In this document: positions 29,948 through 39,633 of the stretch, piece after piece
How positions within the stretch are numbered: position 1 is the first letter of the stretch
Layout of the letters: each line of letters begins with the position of its first letter
NCBI GenBank assembly: GCA_014191195.1
Contig: BJGZ01000005.1
Location: forward strand, 63,557-127,556
Origin: Chlorobiota bacterium
GTDB taxonomy: Bacteria; Bacteroidota; Ignavibacteria; Kapaibacteriales; UBA961
DNA length: 64,000 nucleotides
Direction of reading: 5' to 3'
Program-made: the position numbers and the translations under genes
Notes under the pieces: generated by a model
The model's input: only the letters and a program-made list of their open reading frames with translations
Told to the model about the DNA's origin: nothing
Databases searched by the model: none

Positions 29948-30658
29948 TTACCATTTCAACTTGATTGTATTTTCGCCAGAAATAAATGATTTTTCTTTTT
30001 TATTTTCATTTGTTACTTCAATATTTGGGATAAGGAATTGTAAGAAAATATTCAATTCGCCTTTACCTGTTGTTGATGAATTAGGAGGATACGAACAAGC
30101 AGAAATCAATGACTTGAAAAAAATATCACGTTCTCTTAAAGATATATTTTTGAAAGTTTGATCTAGCTTTTGTACGCCACTTATAATTCTTCTGTTATTT
30201 ATTGTAATTTCTAGTTCAGCATCATCTAACAGAATTGGTTTTAGGGGCAATTGATTTCTAGGGTCTGATTTGATTATGGGAATAATCAATGAATCAATAT
30301 CAAAGCTTATTTTGTTAGGAAAACTTTTAGCTAATTCATTGGTTGCATCTCTTGTAATTAAACCTTTTCCATGTATGCTTAATGTTATTGAATGAGTAAG
30401 AGTAGTATCAATAATAATATCACTTACTGTCAAAGAAGATAAAGTCCAAGACAAGTCTTCTTGATCTTTTTGATTAAATACAGAGTAATTACCTTTGCCT
30501 GAATAAAATATGGATATATCCTTAGAAGCAATATTATTTGTTGATTTGGGCTCAATAATAATATTTCCGCCTAAATCTGTTGGTTCTTTGCACCCACCAA
30601 TAACCTGGGAAATGCAAAGAATACAAATCAATAAAATATGTTTAAACGATATATTCAT
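29948..30658 (-). CDS. Hypothetical lipoprotein in the sigma-factor cluster
   Basis: A 236-aa protein with a signal peptide ending in a lipobox (VIGGC, Cys22), followed by KEPTDLGGNI. The start resembles the opening of Bacteroidota DUF4270 lipoproteins, but the chain is too short and I see no further match. The mature part is beta-rich. It sits between the anti-sigma-like gene (40-bp gap) and the T9SS protein (23-bp gap) on one strand, so it is probably co-expressed and may act in the same envelope process. Confidence 0.75.
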   Translation of the reverse strand: MNISFKHILLICILCISQVIGGCKEPTDLGGNIIIEPKSTNNIASKDISIFYSGKGNYSVFNQKDQEDLSWTLSSLTVSDIIIDTTLTHSITLSIHGKGLITRDATNELAKSFPNKISFDIDSLIIPIIKSDPRNQLPLKPILLDDAELEITINNRRIISGVQKLDQTFKNISLRERDIFFKSLISACSYPPNSSTTGKGELNIFLQFLIPNIEVTNENKKEKSFISGENTIKLKW

Positions 30659-30698
30659 AAATGCAATTGTACTTAATATATAAAGAATAGCTTATGGT

Positions 30699-31919
30699 TT
30701 AAAATGTAATAGCAATGCCATATAAGATGTCTAATTTATGAGTCTGGAACCAATTTCCTTGATATTGATAATTCATCCAAGATTGTTCGCATCCAATATT
30801 TATTGCAAATTTAGGTGTAATCGGATAGAGAATACCGGTTCCAATTCTTCCTAATAAACCAACTTCGGTTCCGCCAGCAAAACCCGATAGATATAATTGA
30901 GAACCTTTAGCTACAATTTCTTGAGGATTAGTTCTAGCTTGAATAAAAAGTCCACCAGACAACATAGGAGATACTTGATAAAAATCAACTGATCTATTGT
31001 CTTTAATTCCTTGATATTGCAAGGCATATAATTCAAGACCTGTTTCAAATCCTACTGCAAAATTATCAGACAAGGAATATGCGAATGCTAACTTTACATT
31101 GTCTGTTATAGAAGCAGTCGGTTGAATTCCTGAAAATTCATTGCCACTTACGGTCGATAATCCTCGGATTTGAGTCCAGAATAAAGGATATTCTATTATA
31201 TTCTGATTGGTAATCTGAGAAGGTGCAACTGTTTTAGCTACTTCTTCTATCATTTTTGATTCATTTGTCAAAGGTAGTATTGTTACTTCTTTATCTAATA
31301 TAGTTTGCGGTATTTCGGTTATTGAAACATGAGTTGATATTTCATTTGGTGTAGACAATACAGATGCAATATCTATTTTCTTCTCGATAGGTTCTTGTTG
31401 AATAATTCTATCTCTGTACACTATTTTTGTTGGCTGTTGTAAAATTATATCAGGAACCTGTGCATTTTCTCCAGAAGAAATTGCAGCTTGAGATGGTGAA
31501 ACATACGTTTTTGCAGAATTCATTAGAGATAGAAGTTCATTACGATCTTTAGCGTATTTATCGAATGTAAACGCAATGCCTGATCCAATACCTATTGTTA
31601 AAAGAGCCAAAGGAATTATGTATTTTTTCCACATATTCGAATGAGTATGAACAGGTAATTCGGCTACTTTTGGAAGACTTAAACCGATGGAAGAGAAAAT
31701 GATGTCTTTGGACTCAGTTGGAGGTGTGAAGGCTTCGATATCATTTTGAACAGCACTTCGAATGGCTAATAATTCTCTCATTGAAGAGCGAATATCATTA
31801 TTATTAATAGCTAGCTGTGAAAACAATTCTTGTTCTTTTTCTAGTGATAATTCTCCATCTAGAAAAGAAATAAGAAGCTGTTCTGATTCAGATGATAAAT
31901 GTAAATTATTGATATTCAT
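30699..31919 (-). CDS. Membrane anti-sigma-like protein with C-terminal barrel-like domain
   Basis: A 406-aa protein in three parts. Residues 1-75 are helical with an anti-sigma-like opening (LLISFLDGELSLEKEQELF) but no zinc-binding HxxxCxxC. One membrane segment lies near 98-116 (IIPLALLTIGIGSGIAFTF). A linker to about 240 is rich in Pro, Gln and Ser and has a short basic stretch (KIVYRDRII). The last 160 residues alternate Gly, aromatic and polar residues and end in GIAITF, like an outer-membrane barrel closing strand. It follows the ECF sigma gene by 26 bp, so it probably holds that sigma factor at the inner membrane. Confidence 0.78.
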   Translation of the reverse strand: MNINNLHLSSESEQLLISFLDGELSLEKEQELFSQLAINNNDIRSSMRELLAIRSAVQNDIEAFTPPTESKDIIFSSIGLSLPKVAELPVHTHSNMWKKYIIPLALLTIGIGSGIAFTFDKYAKDRNELLSLMNSAKTYVSPSQAAISSGENAQVPDIILQQPTKIVYRDRIIQQEPIEKKIDIASVLSTPNEISTHVSITEIPQTILDKEVTILPLTNESKMIEEVAKTVAPSQITNQNIIEYPLFWTQIRGLSTVSGNEFSGIQPTASITDNVKLAFAYSLSDNFAVGFETGLELYALQYQGIKDNRSVDFYQVSPMLSGGLFIQARTNPQEIVAKGSQLYLSGFAGGTEVGLLGRIGTGILYPITPKFAINIGCEQSWMNYQYQGNWFQTHKLDILYGIAITF

Positions 31920-31945
31920 ATATATACAGCATTAAAAGATGCGAA

Positions 31946-32509
31946 TTATTGTGATAAATCCGATAAATAAGGTGCTAAAATCTCACGAATTTTTTGTTTT
32001 GCTCTAAATATTCTGATTTTTACAGTTGCCAAGCTAGTTTGGGTTAAGTCGGCAATCTCTTGATAACTTAGACCATCATATTCTCTTAACACAAAAGATT
32101 CTCTGTAGTCTTCAGGTAATAACTCTAGGGCAGTAGTAACTAAAGAGAGCAATTCTTTTTTTTCATGCGAATATTCTTCTGTAAAGGGTAAATGATAATC
32201 TTCTAAATTTGTTGTTCTATGATTATTTCTCTGCATATTTAGACATATATTCCTGGCAATTCTTAATAAATAAGCAGGTACATTTGTCATTTCTCTGTTT
32301 TGTTGCGCACTATTAAAGAATCGTATAAATGTTTCTTGAAAAGCATCTTGTGCACTTTCTCGATTACCTAAAATTCTTCTGCAATAAGCAAAAATTCTAG
32401 GAGAATATCTGGCATAAAGTTCTGCAAAAGCTGGCTCTGAAACGCTTTTACCATTTTTCAGTGCAGCATAGAGCTCTATATCGGAAACATGTGCGTTTGA
32501 AGAATTCAT
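31946..32509 (-). CDS. ECF-type RNA polymerase sigma factor
   Basis: A 187-aa sigma-70 family factor of the ECF (RpoE-like) class. Region 2 is YARYSPRIFAYCRRILGN...QDAFQETFIRFF (about 28-66); region 4 is LPEDYRESFVLREYDGLSYQ followed by EIADLTQTSLATVKIRIFRA (about 130-175). It is the first gene of a minus-strand group with its likely membrane anti-sigma partner, a lipoprotein and a T9SS cargo. Such factors usually act on their own operon as well as on envelope genes. Confidence 0.93.
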   Translation of the reverse strand: MNSSNAHVSDIELYAALKNGKSVSEPAFAELYARYSPRIFAYCRRILGNRESAQDAFQETFIRFFNSAQQNREMTNVPAYLLRIARNICLNMQRNNHRTTNLEDYHLPFTEEYSHEKKELLSLVTTALELLPEDYRESFVLREYDGLSYQEIADLTQTSLATVKIRIFRAKQKIREILAPYLSDLSQ

Positions 32510-32591
32510 AAACAGTGCTTAGAGAAACAAACTTTTCATCATAAAGTTACAGATATAAATCTACAACCTATTAACAAATCAAATCATTAGC

Positions 32592-32614
32592 GAAGATAAA
32601 CATAATTTATCTTC
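32592..32614. promoter_or_regulatory. Perfect inverted repeat between rpoE-like sigma gene and terC
   Basis: GAAGATAAA-N5-TTTATCTTC, a 9-bp perfect inverted repeat 83 bp before the sigma gene start and 82 bp before terC, in a 186-bp divergent gap. It could be an operator for either gene. It is not followed directly by a T tract, so it does not look like a terminator. Confidence 0.45.
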
Positions 32615-32695
32615 ATTAGATTGCTTGTATTTTTTTTTGTGATGTGTCCCTTTAGTAATTTGTGTTAACATTTAATTTTACAATCAGTTGCGATC

Positions 32696-33439
32696 ATGGA
32701 AATATTGTATTCAGTTTTTACCCCAGAAGGATTATTTAGTCTATTGACTTTATCTTTATTAGAAATTGTATTGGGAATAGACAATGTAATTTTTGTTTCT
32801 ATTATTGTGGGTAAATTACCGATACAAGATCATGCTAAGGCTCGAAAAATTTGGATAATTGGAGCTTTAATACTTCGTACTATTTTATTACTCAGTATAT
32901 CGTGGATTGCAGGTTTGGTATATCCATTGTTTTCTATTGTACATCATGAGTTTTCGGGGCGTGATTTGATTATGATGTTTGGCGGATTATTTCTGCTTGC
33001 AAAAAGTACAATAGAAATCCACTCCAAGATAGAAGGAGAAATCCATCATGAAGATAAAGATAATACCATAAAATCTAAAGCATTTACATCTATAATGACG
33101 CAAGTTCTATTAATCGACTTGGTTTTTTCATTAGATTCTGTTATTACAGCAATTGGATTGGCAAATCAGATTCCTATTATGATTATGGCGATTCTTATAG
33201 CCTTGATAATCATGTTGTTTTCATCTGCTTCAATTAGTAAATACATAGAAGCTCATCCTACTTTAAAAATGTTAGCATTATCATTTTTATTAATGGTTGG
33301 CCTTACATTATTTATTGAAGGATTTGGTATACATGTACCTAAAGGATATATATATACAGCAATGGCATTTTCATTATTGGTAGAAGTACTAAATATGCGA
33401 TTTCGTAAAAATCAGAATAAACCATTACATCCTCGTTAA
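32696..33439 (+). CDS. TerC-family integral membrane protein
   Basis: A 247-aa membrane protein with about seven membrane segments. The two TerC motifs with acidic residues in helices are seen: LEIVLGIDNVIFVSI (about 22-36) and LIDLVFSLDSVITAIGLAN (about 139-157). The family includes tellurite-resistance TerC and Mn2+ exporters that support metal loading of exported proteins. I see no yybP-type Mn riboswitch upstream. An aminotransferase follows after 9 bp. Confidence 0.9.
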   Translation: MEILYSVFTPEGLFSLLTLSLLEIVLGIDNVIFVSIIVGKLPIQDHAKARKIWIIGALILRTILLLSISWIAGLVYPLFSIVHHEFSGRDLIMMFGGLFLLAKSTIEIHSKIEGEIHHEDKDNTIKSKAFTSIMTQVLLIDLVFSLDSVITAIGLANQIPIMIMAILIALIIMLFSSASISKYIEAHPTLKMLALSFLLMVGLTLFIEGFGIHVPKGYIYTAMAFSLLVEVLNMRFRKNQNKPLHPR

Positions 33440-33448
33440 TAAAACTGA

Positions 33449-34630
33449 ATGAAAACTTCCCTTTCAAAATTAACTGCTTCACAAAGAACAGAATCTTTTG
33501 GAACTTCTATATTTACAGAGATTAGTGCATTAGCGCATCAATATAATGCAGTAAATTTAGGACAAGGTTTCCCGGATTTTGATGGCCCAATAGAAATAAA
33601 ACGGATTGCCATGGAGGCTATAGCTTCTGGTAGAAATCAATATGCGGCTATGTCTGGTGAAAACGGTTTTAAAAAAGCAATTGCAAGGCATTCCTCTAGA
33701 TTCTATCAACATGATATTGACCCATCGTCACAGATAACTGTTATGTCTGGTGCAACAGAAGCTTTGTTTTCTACAATATTAGCTTTTATTAATCCAGGTG
33801 ATGAAGTAATTGTTTTTGAACCTTGCTATGATTCTTATGTGCCCGCAATAACCATTGCAGGGGGAATTCCAGTACCAGTAACATTGCATGAACCATTATA
33901 TAGATTTAATCCAGTAGAGTTAAAAGCAGCTTTTTCTGAAAAAACAAAAGCTATTCTTATAAATACCCCGCATAATCCTTCTGGAACTGTGTTGAATAGA
34001 TCGGAATTAGGTTTTATTTCTGATTTATGTAATGAATTTGATGTACTTGCAATTGTTGATGAAGTGTATGAACATCTAGTTTTTGATAATCATATACATG
34101 TACAATTGCGATCAATGCCAGACATGGAAAACCGAACAATTACTATATCTAGTATAGGTAAAACATTCTCATTTACTGGATGGAAATTAGGTTGGGCTAT
34201 TTCTAGTGAAGCGCTTCAAAAACCAATAAGAAATGTGCATCAATTTAATGTGTTCTCAAGCATTACTCCAATGCAATATGCAGCAGCAGCAGCTTTAGAT
34301 TTACCAGATGAATATTATAGTCAATTAAAACAAGATTATCGGAAAAAAAGAGATTATCTTTCATCGATATTATCACATGCTGGCCTTTATCCTATAGTAT
34401 CCGAAGGGACGTATTTTATGATGGCTGATACAGTGGATTTTTCATTTGCACATACTAATGATTTTGCTAAATGGCTAATCAAAACATGTGGAATTGCATG
34501 TATACCACCAGGAAGCTTTTATCTGCGCCCCGAAAGAGCAAGTACTTATGTTAGGTTTTGTTTCTGTAAAAAGTATTCTACACTTGAAACTGCGGCAGAA
34601 CGTTTCTTAACGATAAAAAACTATATATAG
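33449..34630 (+). CDS. Class I/II PLP aminotransferase (methionine/kynurenine type)
   Basis: A 393-aa fold-type I aminotransferase. Key stretches are NLGQGFPDFDGP (about 36-47), TPHNPSGTVL and SSIGKTFSFTGWKLGWAI with the PLP lysine. Overall similarity suits the YbdL (methionine aminotransferase)/KAT subgroup, which accepts methionine, glutamine, aromatic amino acids or kynurenine; substrate cannot be fixed from sequence. Length is normal. It lies 9 bp behind terC. Confidence 0.88.
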   Translation: MKTSLSKLTASQRTESFGTSIFTEISALAHQYNAVNLGQGFPDFDGPIEIKRIAMEAIASGRNQYAAMSGENGFKKAIARHSSRFYQHDIDPSSQITVMSGATEALFSTILAFINPGDEVIVFEPCYDSYVPAITIAGGIPVPVTLHEPLYRFNPVELKAAFSEKTKAILINTPHNPSGTVLNRSELGFISDLCNEFDVLAIVDEVYEHLVFDNHIHVQLRSMPDMENRTITISSIGKTFSFTGWKLGWAISSEALQKPIRNVHQFNVFSSITPMQYAAAAALDLPDEYYSQLKQDYRKKRDYLSSILSHAGLYPIVSEGTYFMMADTVDFSFAHTNDFAKWLIKTCGIACIPPGSFYLRPERASTYVRFCFCKKYSTLETAAERFLTIKNYI

Positions 34631-34800
34631 AGTTTGTAAGTATACATACTTATAGTTGTTTATGGATTAAAACCATGCTGTAGATTTATAGTAAAGTACA
34701 ATCATACGATACTTTTAATTTTGTTTAATAGTTCAATGTAAAATTTTGGTAATTTTGTCATCATTAATAAATAAATCATTCTAACTTAAGGTATTATAAT
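34631..34800. other. Intergenic region before trxA with a short palindrome and promoter-like elements
   Basis: A 170-bp gap. TAAGTAT-AC-ATACTTA (34637-34652) is a 7-bp perfect inverted repeat just behind the aminotransferase stop. Two TAATTTTG elements (34716-34723 and 34750-34757) match the -7 box of Bacteroidota promoters, but neither has a TTG 19-20 bases upstream. The second would serve trxA. No ORF. Confidence 0.35.
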
Positions 34801-35127
34801 ATGTCACACCCTTTGCATATTACAGATGAAAATTTTGAAACTGAAGTACTTAAATCAGATAAACCTGTATTAGTAGATTTTTGGGCTACGTGGTGCGGTC
34901 CATGCCGTATGATAGCTCCTATTATTGAAGATCTAGCAGGCGAATACGAAGGAAAAGTTGTGATTGGGAAAATGGATGTTGATAGCAATCAAATGGCACC
35001 ACTGAAATATGGAATCAGATCAATTCCTACAATATTGATTTTTAAAGGTGGAGAAATGGTTGATACTATTATTGGAGCTGTAAGTAAGCAATATATTGCT
35101 GAACGTTTAGAAGCTCATACCAATTAA
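34801..35127 (+). CDS. trxA: Thioredoxin
   Basis: A 108-aa cytoplasmic thioredoxin that reduces disulfides in enzymes such as ribonucleotide reductase. The active site is WCGPC (31-35), preceded by VLVDFWAT, and the cis-Pro loop is RSIPTILIF near residue 76. There is no signal peptide. AAGG lies 8 bases before the start. phhB follows after 15 bp. Confidence 0.96.
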   Translation: MSHPLHITDENFETEVLKSDKPVLVDFWATWCGPCRMIAPIIEDLAGEYEGKVVIGKMDVDSNQMAPLKYGIRSIPTILIFKGGEMVDTIIGAVSKQYIAERLEAHTN

Positions 35128-35142
35128 TACAACATTGTTTTT

Positions 35143-35436
35143 ATGAGTATTCCAGAATTACTGTCCAAAGAATTAATCGATAATCATAGTGCTTTATTAC
35201 CTATGTGGATTAATGATGGATTAAGCCTTAAACGACAGTTCATCCTATCTAATTTTGCATCGGCTATTGGATTTATTAATGCGATTGCAATTGTATCAGA
35301 AGCTATGGATCATCATCCAGATATTCAACTATATGGTTGGAATAAAGTTTCTATTATGATGAGTACTCATGATAAAGGAGGATTAACAGAATTAGATTTT
35401 CAGTTAGCATCCAAAATAGATTCTATTTCCTTTTGA
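35143..35436 (+). CDS. phhB: Pterin-4a-carbinolamine dehydratase
   Basis: A 97-aa protein of the PCD/DCoH family that recycles tetrahydrobiopterin-type cofactors after aromatic amino-acid hydroxylation. The catalytic histidines are in MDHHPDIQLYGWNKV (His57, His58) and STHDKGGLTELD (His76). No phenylalanine hydroxylase is nearby. A terminator-like hairpin follows. Confidence 0.9.
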   Translation: MSIPELLSKELIDNHSALLPMWINDGLSLKRQFILSNFASAIGFINAIAIVSEAMDHHPDIQLYGWNKVSIMMSTHDKGGLTELDFQLASKIDSISF

Positions 35437-35455
35437 ATATGAAATAGATAAAGTT

Positions 35456-35500
35456 AAAAAAGGGCGTCATTGTTCATTGCGGCAAAGGATGTCCTTTTTT
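35456..35500 (+). terminator. Intrinsic terminator after phhB
   Basis: Arms AAAAAAGGGCGTC (35456-35468) and GATGTCCTTTTTT (35488-35500) pair over 13 positions in RNA, two of them G-U, with a 19-base loop and a U run inside the 3' arm. It separates trxA-phhB from eno. Confidence 0.7.
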
Positions 35501-35505
35501 CATAA

Positions 35506-36840
<1,335 letters not shown>

Positions 36841-36886
36841 TTAGCAATACTATTTTCATGCTTCACCAATTGTTTGAGTAAAAATT

Positions 36887-38287
36887 ATGAGTATTGTTTT
36901 TGGAACTGATGGATGGCGCGGAATTATCGCCCGCGATTTTACCTATGATAATTTAGCATTAGTTGCAACTGCAACAGCGAATTATATTAAAAGAATAGGC
37001 GAAAAAAATTCAGCTGCTGTTATTGGATATGATACCAGATTTATGTCTCGTGAATTTGCCGAAGAAACCGCAAGGATCTTTGCTTTTCATGGTATTATTG
37101 TTCATTTAACGCAATCTGTTTCTTCCACACCTCAAGTGTCATTTCATACTAAGCAAAAAGGTGCTGTATTAGGAATAGTAATCACTGCAAGCCATAACCC
37201 TCCTATTTATAATGGATATAAAGTAAAAGGTAAGTTTGGGGGCCCTGCATATCCTGAAGAAATAGCAGAAATAGAACTAGAATTAGCTAAACTTGCTAAT
37301 AAAGTTCCGAAAGCTCCGCCAAAATCCCTAGATCAATATATACTAGAAAGAGCAATACGCCCTTTTGATGCTCAAGAATCATATCTTAGATATATCAGAA
37401 AGAAAATTGATCTAGACTTAATTAATTCATCTAATTTTACTATTCTATTAGATGCAATGTATGGTGCTGGACAAGGCATTCTTCCTAAAGTATTGCAGAA
37501 TGTAGAAGAGATGCATGCTGAGTTTAATCCTTCTTTTGGAGAGATTACCAACCCTGAGCCAATTCCATCCAATCTTCTTTCATTTTTAGATACAATTAAA
37601 GAAGGTAACTATTCTATTGGTATAGCTACAGATGGTGATGCCGATAGATTAGGTGCTGTAGATGAATGTGGGAATTTTGTTGATTCACAAAAACTGTTTA
37701 TTCTGCTTCTGAAGTATATGTATGAAGACAAAAAGAAACGCGGTTCAGTTGTTAAAACTGTTTCCGTTACTTCTATGGTTGAACAATATTGTGCAAAACA
37801 TAATTTAACTTTAATTGAAACACCTGTCGGGTTTAAGCATGTTGCTAAACTAATGAATGAGCAAAAAGTAATTGTGGGTGGGGAAGAATCGGGCGGCTTA
37901 GGGACAATTCTTCATATTCCAGAGCGAGATGGCATTTTCAATGCACTTTTACTTATCGAAATGATGGCTCATCGTAAAAAAAGTTTGAAACAATTATGCG
38001 ATGATCTTGATACAGAATTTGGTCCACATAGATATATGCGCAAAGATGTTCATGTAACGAGTCAACAAAAGAAAGTGATAATGAATGCTTGTGCAAAAGG
38101 TCCTGCAAAAATTGGACGTTATACAGTAATTTCAACTGAGACAAAAGATGGTTTCAAATTCTTTGTGGATAATGGTTGGTTGCTTATTCGTTCATCTGGT
38201 ACTGAACCTTTGATAAGATTCTATGCCGAAGCTGAAACTATGGGTAAGGTCAATGAATTATTAGAAGAAGGCTTTAAACTTAGCTAA
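36887..38287 (+). CDS. Phosphohexomutase (phosphoglucomutase/phosphomannomutase family)
   Basis: A 466-aa alpha-D-phosphohexomutase. It starts IVFGTDGWRGIIARDFTYDN. The phosphoserine loop is TASHNPPIYNGYKVKG, the Mg2+ loop DGDADRLGAVDE, the sugar loop GGEESGGLG, and the phosphate-binding site SSGTEPLIRFYAEAE. These do not separate PGM, PMM and GlmM with certainty; the VKGKFGGPAYPEE stretch suits the phosphoglucomutase/ManB-like branch. It lies behind eno by 46 bp. Confidence 0.9.
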   Translation: MSIVFGTDGWRGIIARDFTYDNLALVATATANYIKRIGEKNSAAVIGYDTRFMSREFAEETARIFAFHGIIVHLTQSVSSTPQVSFHTKQKGAVLGIVITASHNPPIYNGYKVKGKFGGPAYPEEIAEIELELAKLANKVPKAPPKSLDQYILERAIRPFDAQESYLRYIRKKIDLDLINSSNFTILLDAMYGAGQGILPKVLQNVEEMHAEFNPSFGEITNPEPIPSNLLSFLDTIKEGNYSIGIATDGDADRLGAVDECGNFVDSQKLFILLLKYMYEDKKKRGSVVKTVSVTSMVEQYCAKHNLTLIETPVGFKHVAKLMNEQKVIVGGEESGGLGTILHIPERDGIFNALLLIEMMAHRKKSLKQLCDDLDTEFGPHRYMRKDVHVTSQQKKVIMNACAKGPAKIGRYTVISTETKDGFKFFVDNGWLLIRSSGTEPLIRFYAEAETMGKVNELLEEGFKLS

Positions 38288-38302
38288 TCATCAAGACTTC
38301 AT

Positions 38303-38347
38303 AAACCTTTATTCGTTTTTTAAAAAGATTACGGGTAAAGGTTTTTT
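38303..38347 (+). terminator. Probable intrinsic terminator after the phosphohexomutase gene
   Basis: AAACCTTTA (38303-38311) and TAAAGGTTT (38336-38344) form a 9-bp perfect stem with a 24-base loop, followed by a T run that starts inside the 3' arm. It lies just before the start of the UDG gene. Confidence 0.5.
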
Positions 38348-38359
38348 ATATATAACTAC

Positions 38360-39100
38360 ATGAAAGATAAAGTTATTACATATTTGCAACAGCAAAAAGA
38401 ATTATTTGGCCCTTTATTATATGTAGAGCCTTCTTTTACTGTTGATAATCATGTATTAAATCATGAAGAACCCTTACACATACAAGCTGAAACTATGTCT
38501 TTAAGTATCAATCCCAATTGGCATCATGCAGAATCGCTTCCGATTTTATACCAATATATTCATAATTGTCAGGAATGTTCTCTAGGATCAACTAGAAATT
38601 CTTTTGTATTTGGGGTAGGTAATCCACAAGCTGATATTCTGATTATTGGCGAAGCCCCCGGAGCAGACGAAGATGCAAAAGGCGAACCATTTGTTGGTGC
38701 AGCAGGACAGCTCCTCACCAAAATATTGCAAGCTATAGGTTTTACCCGCGAAGAAGTATACATCGCAAATATTATAAAATGTCGCCCACCAAATAATAGA
38801 CGTCCAGAAAAATCTGAGATAAACTCATGTGAACCTTATTTACAGAAGCAAATAGAATTGATAAAGCCTGTTTTTATTCTTGCATTGGGGTTAACAGCTG
38901 TAAATACACTCTTAAAAAATGATCACAAAATGCAGGATATTCGAGGTAAAATACTTAATTATCATGGGGTGAATATGATCGCTACATATCATCCAGCTGC
39001 TTTATTGCGTAATCCAAATTGGAAAAAACCTGCTTGGGATGATGTGCAAATGCTTAAAAATATGTACGAAGATTGGAAAAAGAATAATCCTAGTACATAG
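38360..39100 (+). CDS. Uracil-DNA glycosylase, family 4 (4Fe-4S type)
   Basis: A 246-aa DNA-repair enzyme that removes uracil from DNA. The family 4 motifs are [17 protein letters not shown] with GAAGQLL behind it, and [11 protein letters not shown] near the end. The four cluster cysteines are in NCQECSLG (two), IIKCRPPNN and INSCEPYL. The first 60 residues are an extra, poorly conserved tail. The gene stops 10 bp before the repeat array. Confidence 0.93.
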   Translation: MKDKVITYLQQQKELFGPLLYVEPSFTVDNHVLNHEEPLHIQAETMSLSINPNWHHAESLPILYQYIHNCQECSLGSTRNSFVFGVGNPQADILIIGEAPGADEDAKGEPFVGAAGQLLTKILQAIGFTREEVYIANIIKCRPPNNRRPEKSEINSCEPYLQKQIELIKPVFILALGLTAVNTLLKNDHKMQDIRGKILNYHGVNMIATYHPAALLRNPNWKKPAWDDVQMLKNMYEDWKKNNPST

Positions 39101-39110
39101 GGTTTTGAAC

Positions 39111-39523
39111 GAATCCACCTCTTTTTCCACTCATGTGAGGGTAAGCCCTTTGGGCGGGGTGAGAGATCCCAGACCTAACAAGTATGAATTGTCACGCCAA
39201 TTTTATAGAGGGGAATCCACCTCTTATTCCCTTCGTATGAGGGGTGGACATAGGCCGGGGAGAGAAAAGAACACACCCCCCGACAAAGTATGAACTTGCC
39301 TCCCCTCTATAGAGGGGAATTAACCTCTTATTCCCTTCGTGTGAGGGGTGGACATAGGCCGGGGAGAGAAAAGAACACACCCCCCGACAAAGTATGAACT
39401 TGCCTCCCCTCTATAGAGGGGAATTAACCTCTTATTCCCTTCGTGTGAGGGGTGCCCATAGGGCGGGGTGAGAGAAAGAACACCCCCCAACAAGTATGAA
39501 CTTGCCACCCCTCTATAGAGGGG
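39111..39523. repeat. GC-rich tandem array of about 104-bp palindromic units
   Basis: Four head-to-tail units start at about 39111, 39213, 39317 and 39421 (spacing 102, 104 and 104 bp), with a partial unit end at 39523. The two central units are nearly identical; the outer ones have drifted. Each unit boundary carries a palindrome, best as TCCCCTCTATAGAGGGGA (39301-39318 and 39405-39422), with core CCCCTCTATAGAGGGG at 39508-39523. Inside each unit are GGGG/CCCC blocks able to pair (GTGAGGGGTGGACATAGGCC, GAACACACCCCCCGAC). The array is far richer in G and C than the flanks. No convincing gene lies in it. It resembles REP/MITE-type intergenic repeats. Confidence 0.85.
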
Positions 39524-39582
39524 AATATAATTACCTTATGCCCAACAAACAGATTCTTGTATATAATAGAAGTATATAAAGC

Positions 39583-39614
39583 AAAAAAACCAATGCATAA
39601 GCATTGGTTTTTTT
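39583..39614. terminator. Terminator downstream of tRNA-Leu
   Basis: A 14-bp perfect stem, AAAAAAACCAATGC / GCATTGGTTTTTTT, with an ATAA loop. For the minus strand it lies 20 bp beyond the 3' end of tRNA-Leu and ends in a T run. It could also stop plus-strand transcripts leaving the repeat array. Confidence 0.88.
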
Positions 39615-39633
39615 ATATCCTAAAAAAGGACAG

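Noticed and set aside
31946-32509. Phage or plasmid origin for the sigma-factor cluster
   Set aside because: No integrase, transposase, att-like repeats or composition change is visible at the edges of the cluster.
32510-32695. A yybP-ykoY manganese riboswitch upstream of terC
   Set aside because: The leader lacks the paired conserved loops of that riboswitch; only the short perfect inverted repeat is present.
39039-39508. Several 62-84-codon frames on both strands across the repeat array
   Set aside because: Their translations repeat with the DNA unit (for example STPHTKGIRG recurring), so they are by-products of the tandem repeats rather than genes.
39111-39523. The tandem array as a CRISPR
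   Set aside because: The whole 104-bp unit is repeated without unique spacers, the repeats are far longer than CRISPR repeats, and no cas genes are nearby.
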